DNA from: an uncultured Bacillota bacterium
GTDB lineage: Bacteria; Bacillota_I; Bacilli_A; Erysipelotrichales; Erysipelotrichaceae
Reading direction: 5' to 3'
Length of the DNA stretch: 20,562 nucleotides
Assembly (NCBI GenBank): GCA_949287785.1
Contig: CASEHR010000081.1
Span: 1-20,562 of the forward strand
The translations under genes and the position numbers were made by a program. The notes beneath the pieces were generated by a model. The model saw only the letters and a program-made list of their open reading frames with translations, did no database searches and was not told the origin of the DNA. Shown here one piece after another: positions 1 through 6,876 of this stretch. Numbering within the stretch: the stretch's first letter is position 1; each line of letters starts with the position of its first letter.

Positions 1-1861
1 AATAGTTTTCCGCTTCGGTGATCTTAAAGGTATCGTATTCGATATCGCCATAATGGTTTTTGTCACTGAGCACAAAGAGTACCACCGCATATTCACCGGT
101 ATCTCTGGCTTCATCTACTGCCAGCCACTTGTTGTCTTGCTTTCTATACCATTCGATGAAAGTCGCTCCTTCGCTGTCACCATGGTCGATCTTCGGATCA
201 TCGACCGATCTGCCGTCATAGGTCTTGTCAGAAATGAGTGAAGCCATATGGGTATTAGGGTCATCCTGAGTTATCATATAGATGCGCGAAGTCGACGAAG
301 AACGGTAATTATTCGTTTCACTTACCTTTGCGACCACCTCATAGATACCGGCATCTATCGGTGTTTCACTGATCAAGTTCCATTTGAGATCTAAGTCTAG
401 TTCATAGTATTCATAGGTGATAACACCGCCCGACATAGCTACAGCCTCGATCGGATGAGCCGTACCATCGAATTTATAAGTCAGTCTTTTCGATATATGG
501 ATCGCCGGATCAGCTTTTTCGATCGTAAAAACGAATTCCGGATCAGAACTTAGATAGAAATCATTTTCTGGTGTCGATACGACCAGCTTGTATTCGCCGG
601 CATCTACCGGTGCCTCCGCCAGGCCATTTCCGTCTATATCTTTATAACCGATTGAATGATCCAGATCCTGATCGATCGCTATTTCCGGTACGAACGGCGA
701 CCCGTCATAGACCTTGGTGGGGTTATTTAAGGTGATCATCGGTTTTTCTTTTTGTATCTGAAGATCAAGTGTCACATTGATATAGTTCCCATTATCAACG
801 GCGTAGCGATAAGTAATATCGGTACCGGGCTTATAATCTCTGAACTCATTGCCGACGATGATCGCTCCTTTAAGATCATTGACTTTAGACAGATCGATAT
901 CCTTTAAGTGATCGGTGATACGAAAACTTGCACCACTGACATTCAACGTGAGTGTTGTATCCTTTGTATATCTTGGCTTGATATTTGAATAGATGTTCAG
1001 ATATGCCAGTGGACTTCCGCTTGTATCAACAAGGCGCAGTGAAGGATTATTCTTAAGATCTAAGCCATTGATCTGGGTATTATGCAATACGAGATACTCC
1101 AGCTTATGCATCGATGAGATATCGATCTCTTCGATACCGACGTTTGTAATATTGATACTTGTCAGCTCACTGAGACCTTCGGTATTCAGTTTATCTATCA
1201 GTATATTTTCCAGATAGAGTGTAGATAAAGATACTGCTTTACTGATATCGATATCTTTTACATCGGTATCGATCATCATCAAAGATATCAATGATGTGCA
1301 CTTACTGAGATCAAGCTGCTTAAGCTTCTTTGCATTCTCAAGGGTCAGATAAGCCAACTTAGAAGACGGAAGCGTCAGACCTTCAAGATCTAAAAGACCT
1401 CTGAGGTGGACCTGCACAAGAGACTGATTACCAGCGAGGTCGATCGAAGTCAGGGAAGTGTTTTCCGACCAGAATTGTTCAAGGTCTTCAAGACCGTCCG
1501 TTTTGACAGCGGTGATCGACTTACCGACCAAATATAAGATCTTTAAAGATCTGTTCGCACTGACATCAACAGTTTTGACTTCAGTATTGGAAACACTTAA
1601 AGACTCGAGGTTTATGAAATGACCGATACCTTCGATACTGCCTACATCATTTGGCAGATCTTCGATCTTTGTGGCTTTCTCTATTTCGCTTTCAGACAGA
1701 TAACCATCCTTATCGTCATCAAAATGAGCGCTGATATAGCTTCTGAAATACGGATCCGGGAAATGCGCTTCATCTATAGTTATAGTTTCGGCGCTGATAG
1801 TAAATGCGGATATAACGATAGCGATGATCATTATTATCAATATGTATATTTTCTTTCTCAT
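1..1861 (-). CDS. Secreted leucine-rich-repeat protein with Ig-like MBG-type repeats (C-terminus outside window)
   Basis: I read one uninterrupted minus-strand frame of 620 codons from ATG at 1861 to the left edge, so the C-terminus is missing. Residues 1-24 form a signal peptide (RKK, then a hydrophobic core, then ISA). Residues 48-59 match an EF-hand loop (D48, D50, D52, G53, E59), preceded by FPDPYFRSY, a common opening of Bacillota leucine-rich-repeat surface proteins. About residues 80-290 hold irregular leucine-rich repeats of the LxxLDLSxNxSL type. From about 370 on there are three tandem units of roughly 80 residues, each opening with a K.YDG or KFDG motif, carrying D.GEY or DAGIY near the end and closing with F.I..A. 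These resemble MBG-type Ig-like domains. The family is usually surface-attached and adhesive. The anchor (LPXTG, choline-binding or other) would lie off the edge. A GGTG Shine-Dalgarno site lies 12 nt before the start. Confidence 0.85.
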   Translation of the reverse strand, partial: MRKKIYILIIMIIAIVISAFTISAETITIDEAHFPDPYFRSYISAHFDDDKDGYLSESEIEKATKIEDLPNDVGSIEGIGHFINLESLSVSNTEVKTVDVSANRSLKILYLVGKSITAVKTDGLEDLEQFWSENTSLTSIDLAGNQSLVQVHLRGLLDLEGLTLPSSKLAYLTLENAKKLKQLDLSKCTSLISLMMIDTDVKDIDISKAVSLSTLYLENILIDKLNTEGLSELTSINITNVGIEEIDISSMHKLEYLVLHNTQINGLDLKNNPSLRLVDTSGSPLAYLNIYSNIKPRYTKDTTLTLNVSGASFRITDHLKDIDLSKVNDLKGAIIVGNEFRDYKPGTDITYRYAVDNGNYINVTLDLQIQKEKPMITLNNPTKVYDGSPFVPEIAIDQDLDHSIGYKDIDGNGLAEAPVDAGEYKLVVSTPENDFYLSSDPEFVFTIEKADPAIHISKRLTYKFDGTAHPIEAVAMSGGVITYEYYELDLDLKWNLISETPIDAGIYEVVAKVSETNNYRSSSTSRIYMITQDDPNTHMASLISDKTYDGRSVDDPKIDHGDSEGATFIEWYRKQDNKWLAVDEARDTGEYAVVLFVLSDKNHYGDIEYDTFKITEAENY

Positions 1862-1882
1862 ACCTTCATCATACACCTTTTT

Positions 1883-1888
1883 ATTATA
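1883..1888 (-). promoter_or_regulatory. Candidate -10 element for the leucine-rich-repeat gene
   Basis: A perfect TATAAT is read on the minus strand, 21 nt before the ATG at 1861. The hexamer 17 bp upstream (CAGTAC) is a poor -35, so the call rests on the -10 alone. Confidence 0.4.
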
Positions 1889-1951
1889 AATACCATCAAT
1901 ATGCTGTACTGATACAAATCGATGTACCATATGACCTCTTGACAAGAAGAC

Positions 1952-1957
1952 TATAAT
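1952..1957 (+). promoter_or_regulatory. Candidate -10 element for the flavin reductase gene
   Basis: TATAAT is on the plus strand 22 nt before the start codon, which would give a short leader containing the AGGAGG site. No good -35 lies 16-18 bp upstream. A TTGACA at 1939-1944 is too close (7 bp) to partner it. Confidence 0.35.
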
Positions 1958-1979
1958 TTAAGGTATAGGAGGTCTTAAG

Positions 1980-2597
1980 ATGAAAGTTTTGATCATAAAC
2001 GGCAGTCCGCGAATCGGCGGCAATACCGCTATTGCGCTGGCTGAGATGCAAAAGGTCTTTGCGGAAGAAGGCATTGAAACAGAAGAAGTCCAGATCGGTC
2101 AGAAAGCGATCAGAGGCTGCATAGCTTGTGGCTTCTGTCATGAAAACGGAAGATGTGTTTTCAATGATGAAGTCAATGAGATCAACGCCAGATTTGCTGA
2201 GGCTGACGGTTTAATAATTGCCAGTCCGGTCTATTACGCATCAGCTAATGGTACGCTGATCTCCTTTTTAGACCGCTTGTTCTATAGTTCGAATTTCAAC
2301 AAGACGATGAAAGTCGGTGCCAGCGTGGTCGTCGCAAGGCGCGGCGGCATCAGCGCGACCTTTGATGAGCTCAACAAGTACTTCACGATCTGCGGCATGC
2401 CGGTCGCATCGAGCCAATACTGGAACGGTGTCCATGGCAGCGATAAAGGCGAAGCCAATGAAGATGCCGAAGGCTTACAGACGATGCGGACCCTGGCCCG
2501 CAATATGTCTTTTCTCATCAAGAGTATTGCCCTGGGAAAAGAAAAATACGGTCTTCCCGAAAAGGAAAAACCGCAACGGACAAACTTCATCAGATAA
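1980..2597 (+). CDS. NAD(P)H-dependent FMN reductase / iron-sulfur-flavoprotein-like protein
   Basis: A 205-residue flavodoxin-fold protein. The N-terminal strand runs into GSPRIGGNT (residues 8-16), the loop that binds the FMN phosphate, and SPVYYASANGT near residue 80 fits the loop that contacts the isoalloxazine ring. Between them C47, C50, C53 and C59 form C-x2-C-x2-C-x5-C. This fits the compact CX2CX2CX4-7C cluster motif of Isf-type iron-sulfur flavoproteins, so a [4Fe-4S] cluster beside FMN is possible. The likely role is cytoplasmic electron transfer or quinone/FMN reduction; the substrate cannot be told from sequence. The start is fixed by AGGAGG at 1967-1972, about 7 nt upstream. It is monocistronic, with a terminator overlapping its stop codon region. 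Without a bound cluster it would simply be an NADPH-dependent FMN reductase. Confidence 0.85.
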   Translation: MKVLIINGSPRIGGNTAIALAEMQKVFAEEGIETEEVQIGQKAIRGCIACGFCHENGRCVFNDEVNEINARFAEADGLIIASPVYYASANGTLISFLDRLFYSSNFNKTMKVGASVVVARRGGISATFDELNKYFTICGMPVASSQYWNGVHGSDKGEANEDAEGLQTMRTLARNMSFLIKSIALGKEKYGLPEKEKPQRTNFIR

Positions 2598-2620
2598 AAA
2601 GAGCAGCTGCTCTTTTTATT
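2596..2620 (+). terminator. Intrinsic terminator of the flavin reductase gene
   Basis: Nine-base-pair stem AAAAAGAGC / GCTCTTTTT around an AGCT loop, followed by ATT. It starts inside the TAA stop codon. The flanking A and T runs make it symmetrical, but no gene converges on it from the right. Confidence 0.85.
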
Positions 2621-2644
2621 ATGGACACAACACAATCATCGGTC

Positions 2645-2673
2645 ATGACGATTTAATGATGATTTAATATAAC
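2645..2673 (+). promoter_or_regulatory. Candidate promoter for the membrane protein gene, with an 11-bp-spaced direct repeat
   Basis: ATGACG (2645-2650), 17 bp, then TATAAC (2668-2673). The octamer GATTTAAT occurs twice, at 2650-2657 and 2661-2668, starting 11 bp apart and lying within the -35/-10 interval. That spacing suits a tandem-binding response regulator, but may be chance in an A+T-rich spacer. Confidence 0.35.
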
Positions 2674-2711
2674 TTCAAAAATGCAGATATTAAAATAATT
2701 CCGGTGAGATC

Positions 2712-3842
2712 ATGCGTTTAAACGGAAAAGAGATCAAAAACACTGATGACCATAAGATCAAAGTGAGGTTTCTGCTCTTTGTCGGGGTGATGATATTCGT
2801 CCCGATCATCGCCATAATGATCCTTGACTGGTTTATCAATAACGATCAGTTAACGGTCGGAATATCAGGCTATATCCAAAACGCCGTCATCTATAGTATG
2901 CTTGCCGGCTTCAGCATCTTTATCGCTATCGGTATTCTGTTTAGACTGGTCAGGGAAAGAAAAGGCTTTAAAAAAACAAGTTTGAGCATTCTGGGGATCA
3001 TTATATTATCGGCGTTGTCATTCTTTTTGATCAAGCCGGTGATCTCAGATGTCTTTTATCTTCATGATCCGTTGTCTATCAGCTTATACCGTCTTTCGTT
3101 TGCTGATGAGTGGGGTATTGGTGATTCGCCGGTAAGCTATTATCTTGAAGGTTATGACATGACAAACAACTACCGTAGTTTCAGGATCAGCAAAGATCTT
3201 TACGATAAAGGAAAAACGATTCTGCAGGATGGTGATCTCTATGCCAAAGTTGCTTATCTGCCCAATACCGGAAGCGTGATCGAACTGACATTGCTCACTG
3301 ATTTCGCTGATATAGATATCAATGAAGATTCTCCGATCATAGATGAAGACTGGCGATCTTATGCTCTGTCGATAAACGGCATCATATATGAACTGCCGGT
3401 CTCGCTTGATAGATTTATCGAAAACGGCTGGCATATCGAAGAAGATGAGTCGGTGGTGCTGAAAGGAAATGATGAAGCGTATGGAAGTTATGACTATAAG
3501 CGTATCCATCTTATAAGCGACAGCGATCAGATGCTCAGCGCTGTTGTCTATAATACCGGTGAAGATGATATCGCTCTGAAAGATGGTATCATCGGTGGTC
3601 TTTCTATGATCTACGGCAATTATGATTACGCTCCAAAAGGCAATATTCTGCCCGGTGGGCTGTATCTTGGAATATCGACATATGATGATGTACTGGCAAG
3701 CTATGGAACGCCAAGTGAAAGCTATGAGCGATCACTGACTTACCGCAATGAAAACGGAAGTTATTGGGTCTTGTGGTTTGATAACGATGACCATCTGGAC
3801 GAGATCATCGTCCATCATCAGCCTTATTACCGAAGCTATTAG
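2712..3842 (+). CDS. Membrane protein of unknown function with a large soluble C-terminal region
   Basis: I do not recognise this 376-residue protein. Three hydrophobic spans are clear: about residues 20-42, 57-78 and 90-108. A basic stretch (RLVRERKGFKK) lies between spans two and three, which by the positive-inside rule puts that loop in the cytoplasm and the remaining ~260 residues outside. The soluble part is acidic, rich in Asp and Tyr, and has no cysteines or obvious catalytic motif. The last ~60 residues (GLYLGISTYDDVLASYGTPS, then a strand-rich end) resemble the 'GxSxxdVxxxxGxP' opening of small BamE/SmpA-like or beta-lactamase-inhibitor-like alpha/beta modules; this is a pattern impression only. 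A GGTGAG site lies about 5 nt before the ATG. It stands alone between two terminators. Confidence 0.75.
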   Translation: MRLNGKEIKNTDDHKIKVRFLLFVGVMIFVPIIAIMILDWFINNDQLTVGISGYIQNAVIYSMLAGFSIFIAIGILFRLVRERKGFKKTSLSILGIIILSALSFFLIKPVISDVFYLHDPLSISLYRLSFADEWGIGDSPVSYYLEGYDMTNNYRSFRISKDLYDKGKTILQDGDLYAKVAYLPNTGSVIELTLLTDFADIDINEDSPIIDEDWRSYALSINGIIYELPVSLDRFIENGWHIEEDESVVLKGNDEAYGSYDYKRIHLISDSDQMLSAVVYNTGEDDIALKDGIIGGLSMIYGNYDYAPKGNILPGGLYLGISTYDDVLASYGTPSESYERSLTYRNENGSYWVLWFDNDDHLDEIIVHHQPYYRSY

Positions 3843-3862
3843 ATACTATATCTATATATAAA

Positions 3863-3891
3863 ACTGCCGCCTGAATGGCGGCAGTCTGTAT
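3863..3891. terminator. Bidirectional terminator between the membrane protein and EF-G-like genes
   Basis: Nine-base-pair stem ACTGCCGCC / GGCGGCAGT with loop TGAAT. On the plus strand it is followed by CTGTATTTTATT, on the minus strand by TTTATATATAG. It lies 20 nt past the plus-strand stop and 2 nt past the minus-strand stop, so it serves both convergent genes. Confidence 0.85.
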
Positions 3892-3892
3892 T

Positions 3893-5965
3893 TTATTCTT
3901 CGTCCAGATCGACTTTTGCTTCTTTGATGACTTTATCAGCCACTAATTGCGGAGCCGGTTCATAGCGATCGAATTCGATCACATAAGTACCTCGTCCCTG
4001 CGTCATCGACCTTAACTCGGTCGCGTATTTGGTCATCTCTGCCATCGGTACTTCCGCATCGATCTTCTGGTCACCATCATCTGTCAGTTCCATACCGACG
4101 ATCATCCCGCGGCGCTTGTTGAAGTCACCGACGATCGTACCGGTGTATTCCTCCGGCACAAGGACAGTGACTTTACCGATCGGTTCAAGAATGATCGGTT
4201 TGGCCTTCGGCATTCCGTCTTTATATGCCAATCTGGCTGCAGCCTTGAAGGCAATCTCCTTTGAATCGACTTCGTGATATGAGCCATCATACAAAGTGGC
4301 TTTGACACCGACGACTTTATAACCAGCCAGGACACCTTTTTCCATGCATTCTCTGAGACCCTGTTCGACAGCCGGGAAATACTGTTTAGGTACGGCGCCA
4401 CCGAAGACTTCTTCTTCAAAGACCATCTCTTCACTGTCACATGGTTCAAATCTGACCTTGACATGACCATACTGGCCGGCACCGCCTGATTGCTTTTTAT
4501 GTTTTCCTTCCGCTTCGACCTTGCCTCTGATGGTCTCACGGTATTGGACTTTCGGTTCTTTGGTCGTGATCTCGACCTTGTATTTATTCTTGAGCTTGTT
4601 GACGACGACATCGATCGCCTGGTCGCCCATCGCATAGAGGACTTGTTCGTGAGTCTCGTTGTTTCTTATAAAGCGCAAAGACCGGTCTTCTTCTAAGATC
4701 CGTTGCAGGGCAAAGGACATCTTGTCTTCATCAGCCTTGGTCTTCGGTGCGATCGCATAGCCAAGCATCGGGTTAGGGAATTCGATAGCTCGGTAATGGA
4801 TACCGCTGTCTTTAGTCGTCAGCGTATCATTGGTCTGGGTGTATTGCAGTTTGACGACAGCGCCGATATCACCGGTAAACAATTTACCGACAGCGATCTG
4901 ATTCTTGCCTTTGATGATATAGATCTGATTGATCTTCTCTGCCTGACCTTTATTGGAATTGTAGATCTGGGAATCAGCTGTCAAAACACCGCTCATGACC
5001 TTGATATAGGAGATCTTGCCGACAAACGGATCGACGATCGTCTTGAAGACCTGTGCACTGAAAACTTCGTTCTCATTGGTCTCTAAGATGACTTCCTTAT
5101 CGTCTTTGTCATAGGCGACGACGGTGCCTTTTTCAGCATAGCTCGGGAAGTATTCAGTGATCAGATCGAGCAACCTTTCGATACCGATACAGTTGGCGGC
5201 ACTGCCGCAGTAGACCGGTCTGATATCACCGCTGCGGACACCGATCCTCAGGCCTTTTGCCAGTTCACCTTCATTGAACTCTTCACCGGAGAAGAATTTT
5301 TCCATCAGCTCATCGTCAGTCATGGCGATCGCTTCGGCGATCTGGCCATAGTATTCTTCAACTTCTGCTTTATAAGCTTCCGGTACTTCTTTGGCATTTT
5401 CATGATCTGAATATAACCAGGCTTTTTTACGCAGGATATTGATCGATCCGATGACCTTGCCGTTTTCGACCATCGGCAGTTCAAACGGAATGACGGTCTT
5501 ACCGAACTTATCGCGCAATTCGGTATATGTCTTATCAAATGAGGCATTCTCATCATCGATCTTGTTGATGAAGAAGATCGTCGGCATCTTGGCCTTGCTG
5601 ACGAGTTTATAGGCTTTTTCGGTGCCGGACTGGATACCATCTTTGGCCGAAACGACGATGACGGCATTATCACCGACCGCAAAACCGCTGGCTAGCTCAC
5701 CTTCAAAATCGAGATAGCCCGGGACATCGATAAAGTTAATCTTCCGGTTCCGCCACTCACATGGTGCGATCGCACAGAAGACCGACATCCCTCTTTTTAC
5801 CTCTTCAGGATCAAAGTCGACAGTGCTGTTGCCATCTTTGGCTGAGCCCATCCTTTCGATCGCTTTGGTAAAGTACTCACTGGCTTCGACCAATGTCGAT
5901 TTACCCGCTTGTGAGTGCCCAAGTAAAACAACGTTACGAATATCGTTTGCTAAATAATCCTTCAT
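3893..5965 (-). CDS. Elongation factor G-like GTPase (EF-G paralogue)
   Basis: A 690-residue translational GTPase with full EF-G domain layout. G1 is GHSQAGKST (16-24). The switch I motif is KRGMSV (57-62) where canonical EF-G has ERGITI. G3 is DVPGY (80-84), G4 is NKID (134-137), and a GSAAN G5-type motif is near 255. Domain IV carries the conserved QSGGAGQYGHV loop, and domain V is complete. The G1 wording and the Tyr in place of the His of DTPGH fit the EF-G-like group often annotated as a second fusA, rather than the housekeeping EF-G encoded beside rpsL/rpsG, which is absent here. It probably binds the ribosome. Its exact role (translocation, recycling or rescue) is unknown for many such paralogues. 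GAAAGGGG lies 7 nt before the ATG. It starts 15 nt after the ankyrin gene, so the two form an operon. Confidence 0.85.
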   Translation of the reverse strand: MKDYLANDIRNVVLLGHSQAGKSTLVEASEYFTKAIERMGSAKDGNSTVDFDPEEVKRGMSVFCAIAPCEWRNRKINFIDVPGYLDFEGELASGFAVGDNAVIVVSAKDGIQSGTEKAYKLVSKAKMPTIFFINKIDDENASFDKTYTELRDKFGKTVIPFELPMVENGKVIGSINILRKKAWLYSDHENAKEVPEAYKAEVEEYYGQIAEAIAMTDDELMEKFFSGEEFNEGELAKGLRIGVRSGDIRPVYCGSAANCIGIERLLDLITEYFPSYAEKGTVVAYDKDDKEVILETNENEVFSAQVFKTIVDPFVGKISYIKVMSGVLTADSQIYNSNKGQAEKINQIYIIKGKNQIAVGKLFTGDIGAVVKLQYTQTNDTLTTKDSGIHYRAIEFPNPMLGYAIAPKTKADEDKMSFALQRILEEDRSLRFIRNNETHEQVLYAMGDQAIDVVVNKLKNKYKVEITTKEPKVQYRETIRGKVEAEGKHKKQSGGAGQYGHVKVRFEPCDSEEMVFEEEVFGGAVPKQYFPAVEQGLRECMEKGVLAGYKVVGVKATLYDGSYHEVDSKEIAFKAAARLAYKDGMPKAKPIILEPIGKVTVLVPEEYTGTIVGDFNKRRGMIVGMELTDDGDQKIDAEVPMAEMTKYATELRSMTQGRGTYVIEFDRYEPAPQLVADKVIKEAKVDLDEE

Positions 5966-5980
5966 TTTCTATCCCCTTTC

Positions 5981-6652
5981 CTACTTCAGATAACCCTTGA
6001 GTTCTTCAAAACATTCGGTCCGGACATAGTGGATAGCTTTATTGCCTTCATTATCCATGACATCTTTGTCAGCACCGCGGTTGAGCAGGTAGATGACAAG
6101 GTCGGAATAACCGCCATAGCTCGCCCGCATCAGACATGTGCAGCCGTTATTGTCCTGCTTATTGACATCGGCACCCTGTGCCATCAGATAGTGGATGACA
6201 TCGACTTTAAAAGCCAGCACCGCTTCCATCAGGGCTGTACGGCCTTTATTGTCCTGCGCATCGACTCTGGCGCCTTTTTCGATCAGGTATTCGCATACTT
6301 CCAGATTGCCTAAAAAAGCTGCCCGCATCAAAGCAGTGCGGCCGTTATTGTCATGGGAATTGACATCAGCACCGGCTTCGACCAGCATCTTGCAGATGTC
6401 CAAGTGATCTTTCTTGGCGGCTCCCATCAAAGCTGTCTTATTATCTTTATCGCGTGCCCTGACATTGGCGCCATTATCGATCAAGGTCGCGACGATGTCC
6501 GAATAGCCACGCTTTGCACTGCGCATGAGGCCGGTCCGGCCATCACCATTAGCCATGTTGACATCAGCGCCCTTAGCGATCGTCGCACATACCTTGGCGA
6601 AATCACCGCTGGCACAGGCATCAAAGAATTCTTTATTTACCGTTTGATCCAT
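5981..6652 (-). CDS. Ankyrin-repeat protein
   Basis: A 223-residue protein made almost wholly of six ankyrin repeats with regular G.TALM.AA...H.D...L...GADVN spacing. There is no signal peptide, no membrane span and no catalytic domain, so it is probably a soluble protein-binding scaffold. AAAGGAGG at 6661-6668 lies 8 nt before the ATG and fixes the start. It is followed after 15 nt by the EF-G-like gene, implying co-expression. It begins 49 nt past a short ORF that carries its own promoter and terminator, with no convincing separate promoter in that gap. Its transcription may therefore depend on read-through (see the attenuator entry). Its binding partner cannot be told from sequence; the EF-G-like protein or the ribosome are only suggestions from context. 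Confidence 0.85.
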   Translation of the reverse strand: MDQTVNKEFFDACASGDFAKVCATIAKGADVNMANGDGRTGLMRSAKRGYSDIVATLIDNGANVRARDKDNKTALMGAAKKDHLDICKMLVEAGADVNSHDNNGRTALMRAAFLGNLEVCEYLIEKGARVDAQDNKGRTALMEAVLAFKVDVIHYLMAQGADVNKQDNNGCTCLMRASYGGYSDLVIYLLNRGADKDVMDNEGNKAIHYVRTECFEELKGYLK

Positions 6653-6671
6653 GATTTATTCCTCCTTTAAG

Positions 6672-6701
6672 TAAATAAAAAGGTGAACACACAAATTCAC
6701 C
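6672..6701 (-). terminator. Intrinsic terminator / candidate attenuator upstream of the ankyrin gene
   Basis: On the minus strand GGTGAA (6701-6696), an 8-nt loop, TTCACC (6687-6682), then TTTTTATTTAC. The stem starts at the first base after the TAG stop of the small ORF. The U-tract ends just before the Shine-Dalgarno site of the ankyrin gene. A ribosome sitting on the stop codon would cover the 5' arm of the stem. Confidence 0.7.
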
Positions 6702-6791
6702 CTAAAAAACGCTTTTACTCATTGAAACATCAGCTACAAGTGTAGCCACTGGTACCCTTAAGACAATGTTTTCTTGATGATCCCTTTTCAT
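6702..6791 (-). CDS. 29-residue small ORF, candidate leader peptide
   Basis: ATG at 6791-6789, TAG at 6704-6702. The peptide starts MKRDHQENIVLRVPVATLVA and ends SMSKSVF, with a charged first third and a Val/Ala-rich middle. It has no signal peptide, no Gly-Gly leader motif and no cysteines. Support for translation: AGAGGT at 6803-6798 with 6 nt spacing, a matching promoter 25 bp further up, and a terminator directly after the stop. Within its mRNA GCUAC-ACUU-GUAGC (6746-6733) can fold as a small hairpin ahead of the terminator. The order promoter, short ORF, hairpin, terminator, then the ankyrin/EF-G-like operon fits a leader peptide that controls read-through. A free-standing small protein is the alternative. 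The same frame is open further upstream to 7031, but that part overlaps the metallopeptidase gene and lacks these signals. Confidence 0.6.
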   Translation of the reverse strand: MKRDHQENIVLRVPVATLVADVSMSKSVF

Positions 6792-6815
6792 ATCGATACC
6801 TCTGTTTCTGTTTCT

Positions 6816-6844
6816 AGTGTAAACGCTTAGAAGTGAAAAATCAA
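6816..6844 (-). promoter_or_regulatory. Promoter of the small ORF (and probably the ankyrin/EF-G-like operon)
   Basis: TTGATT (6844-6839), exactly 17 bp, TACACT (6821-6816), all on the minus strand. The predicted start near 6809 leaves a leader of about 18 nt that contains the AGAGGT ribosome-binding site. Confidence 0.55.
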
Positions 6845-6876
6845 TATGAAGTTTTTGAAAATTTTTACAGAAGAAA

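Noticed and set aside
1939..1957. TTGACA and TATAAT before the flavin reductase gene as one promoter
   Set aside because: The hexamers are only 7 bp apart, far from the 16-18 bp needed.
2317..2667. 116-residue plus-strand ORF overlapping the flavin reductase gene
   Set aside because: It is a frame-shadow of the conserved gene, runs through its terminator, and has no Shine-Dalgarno site.
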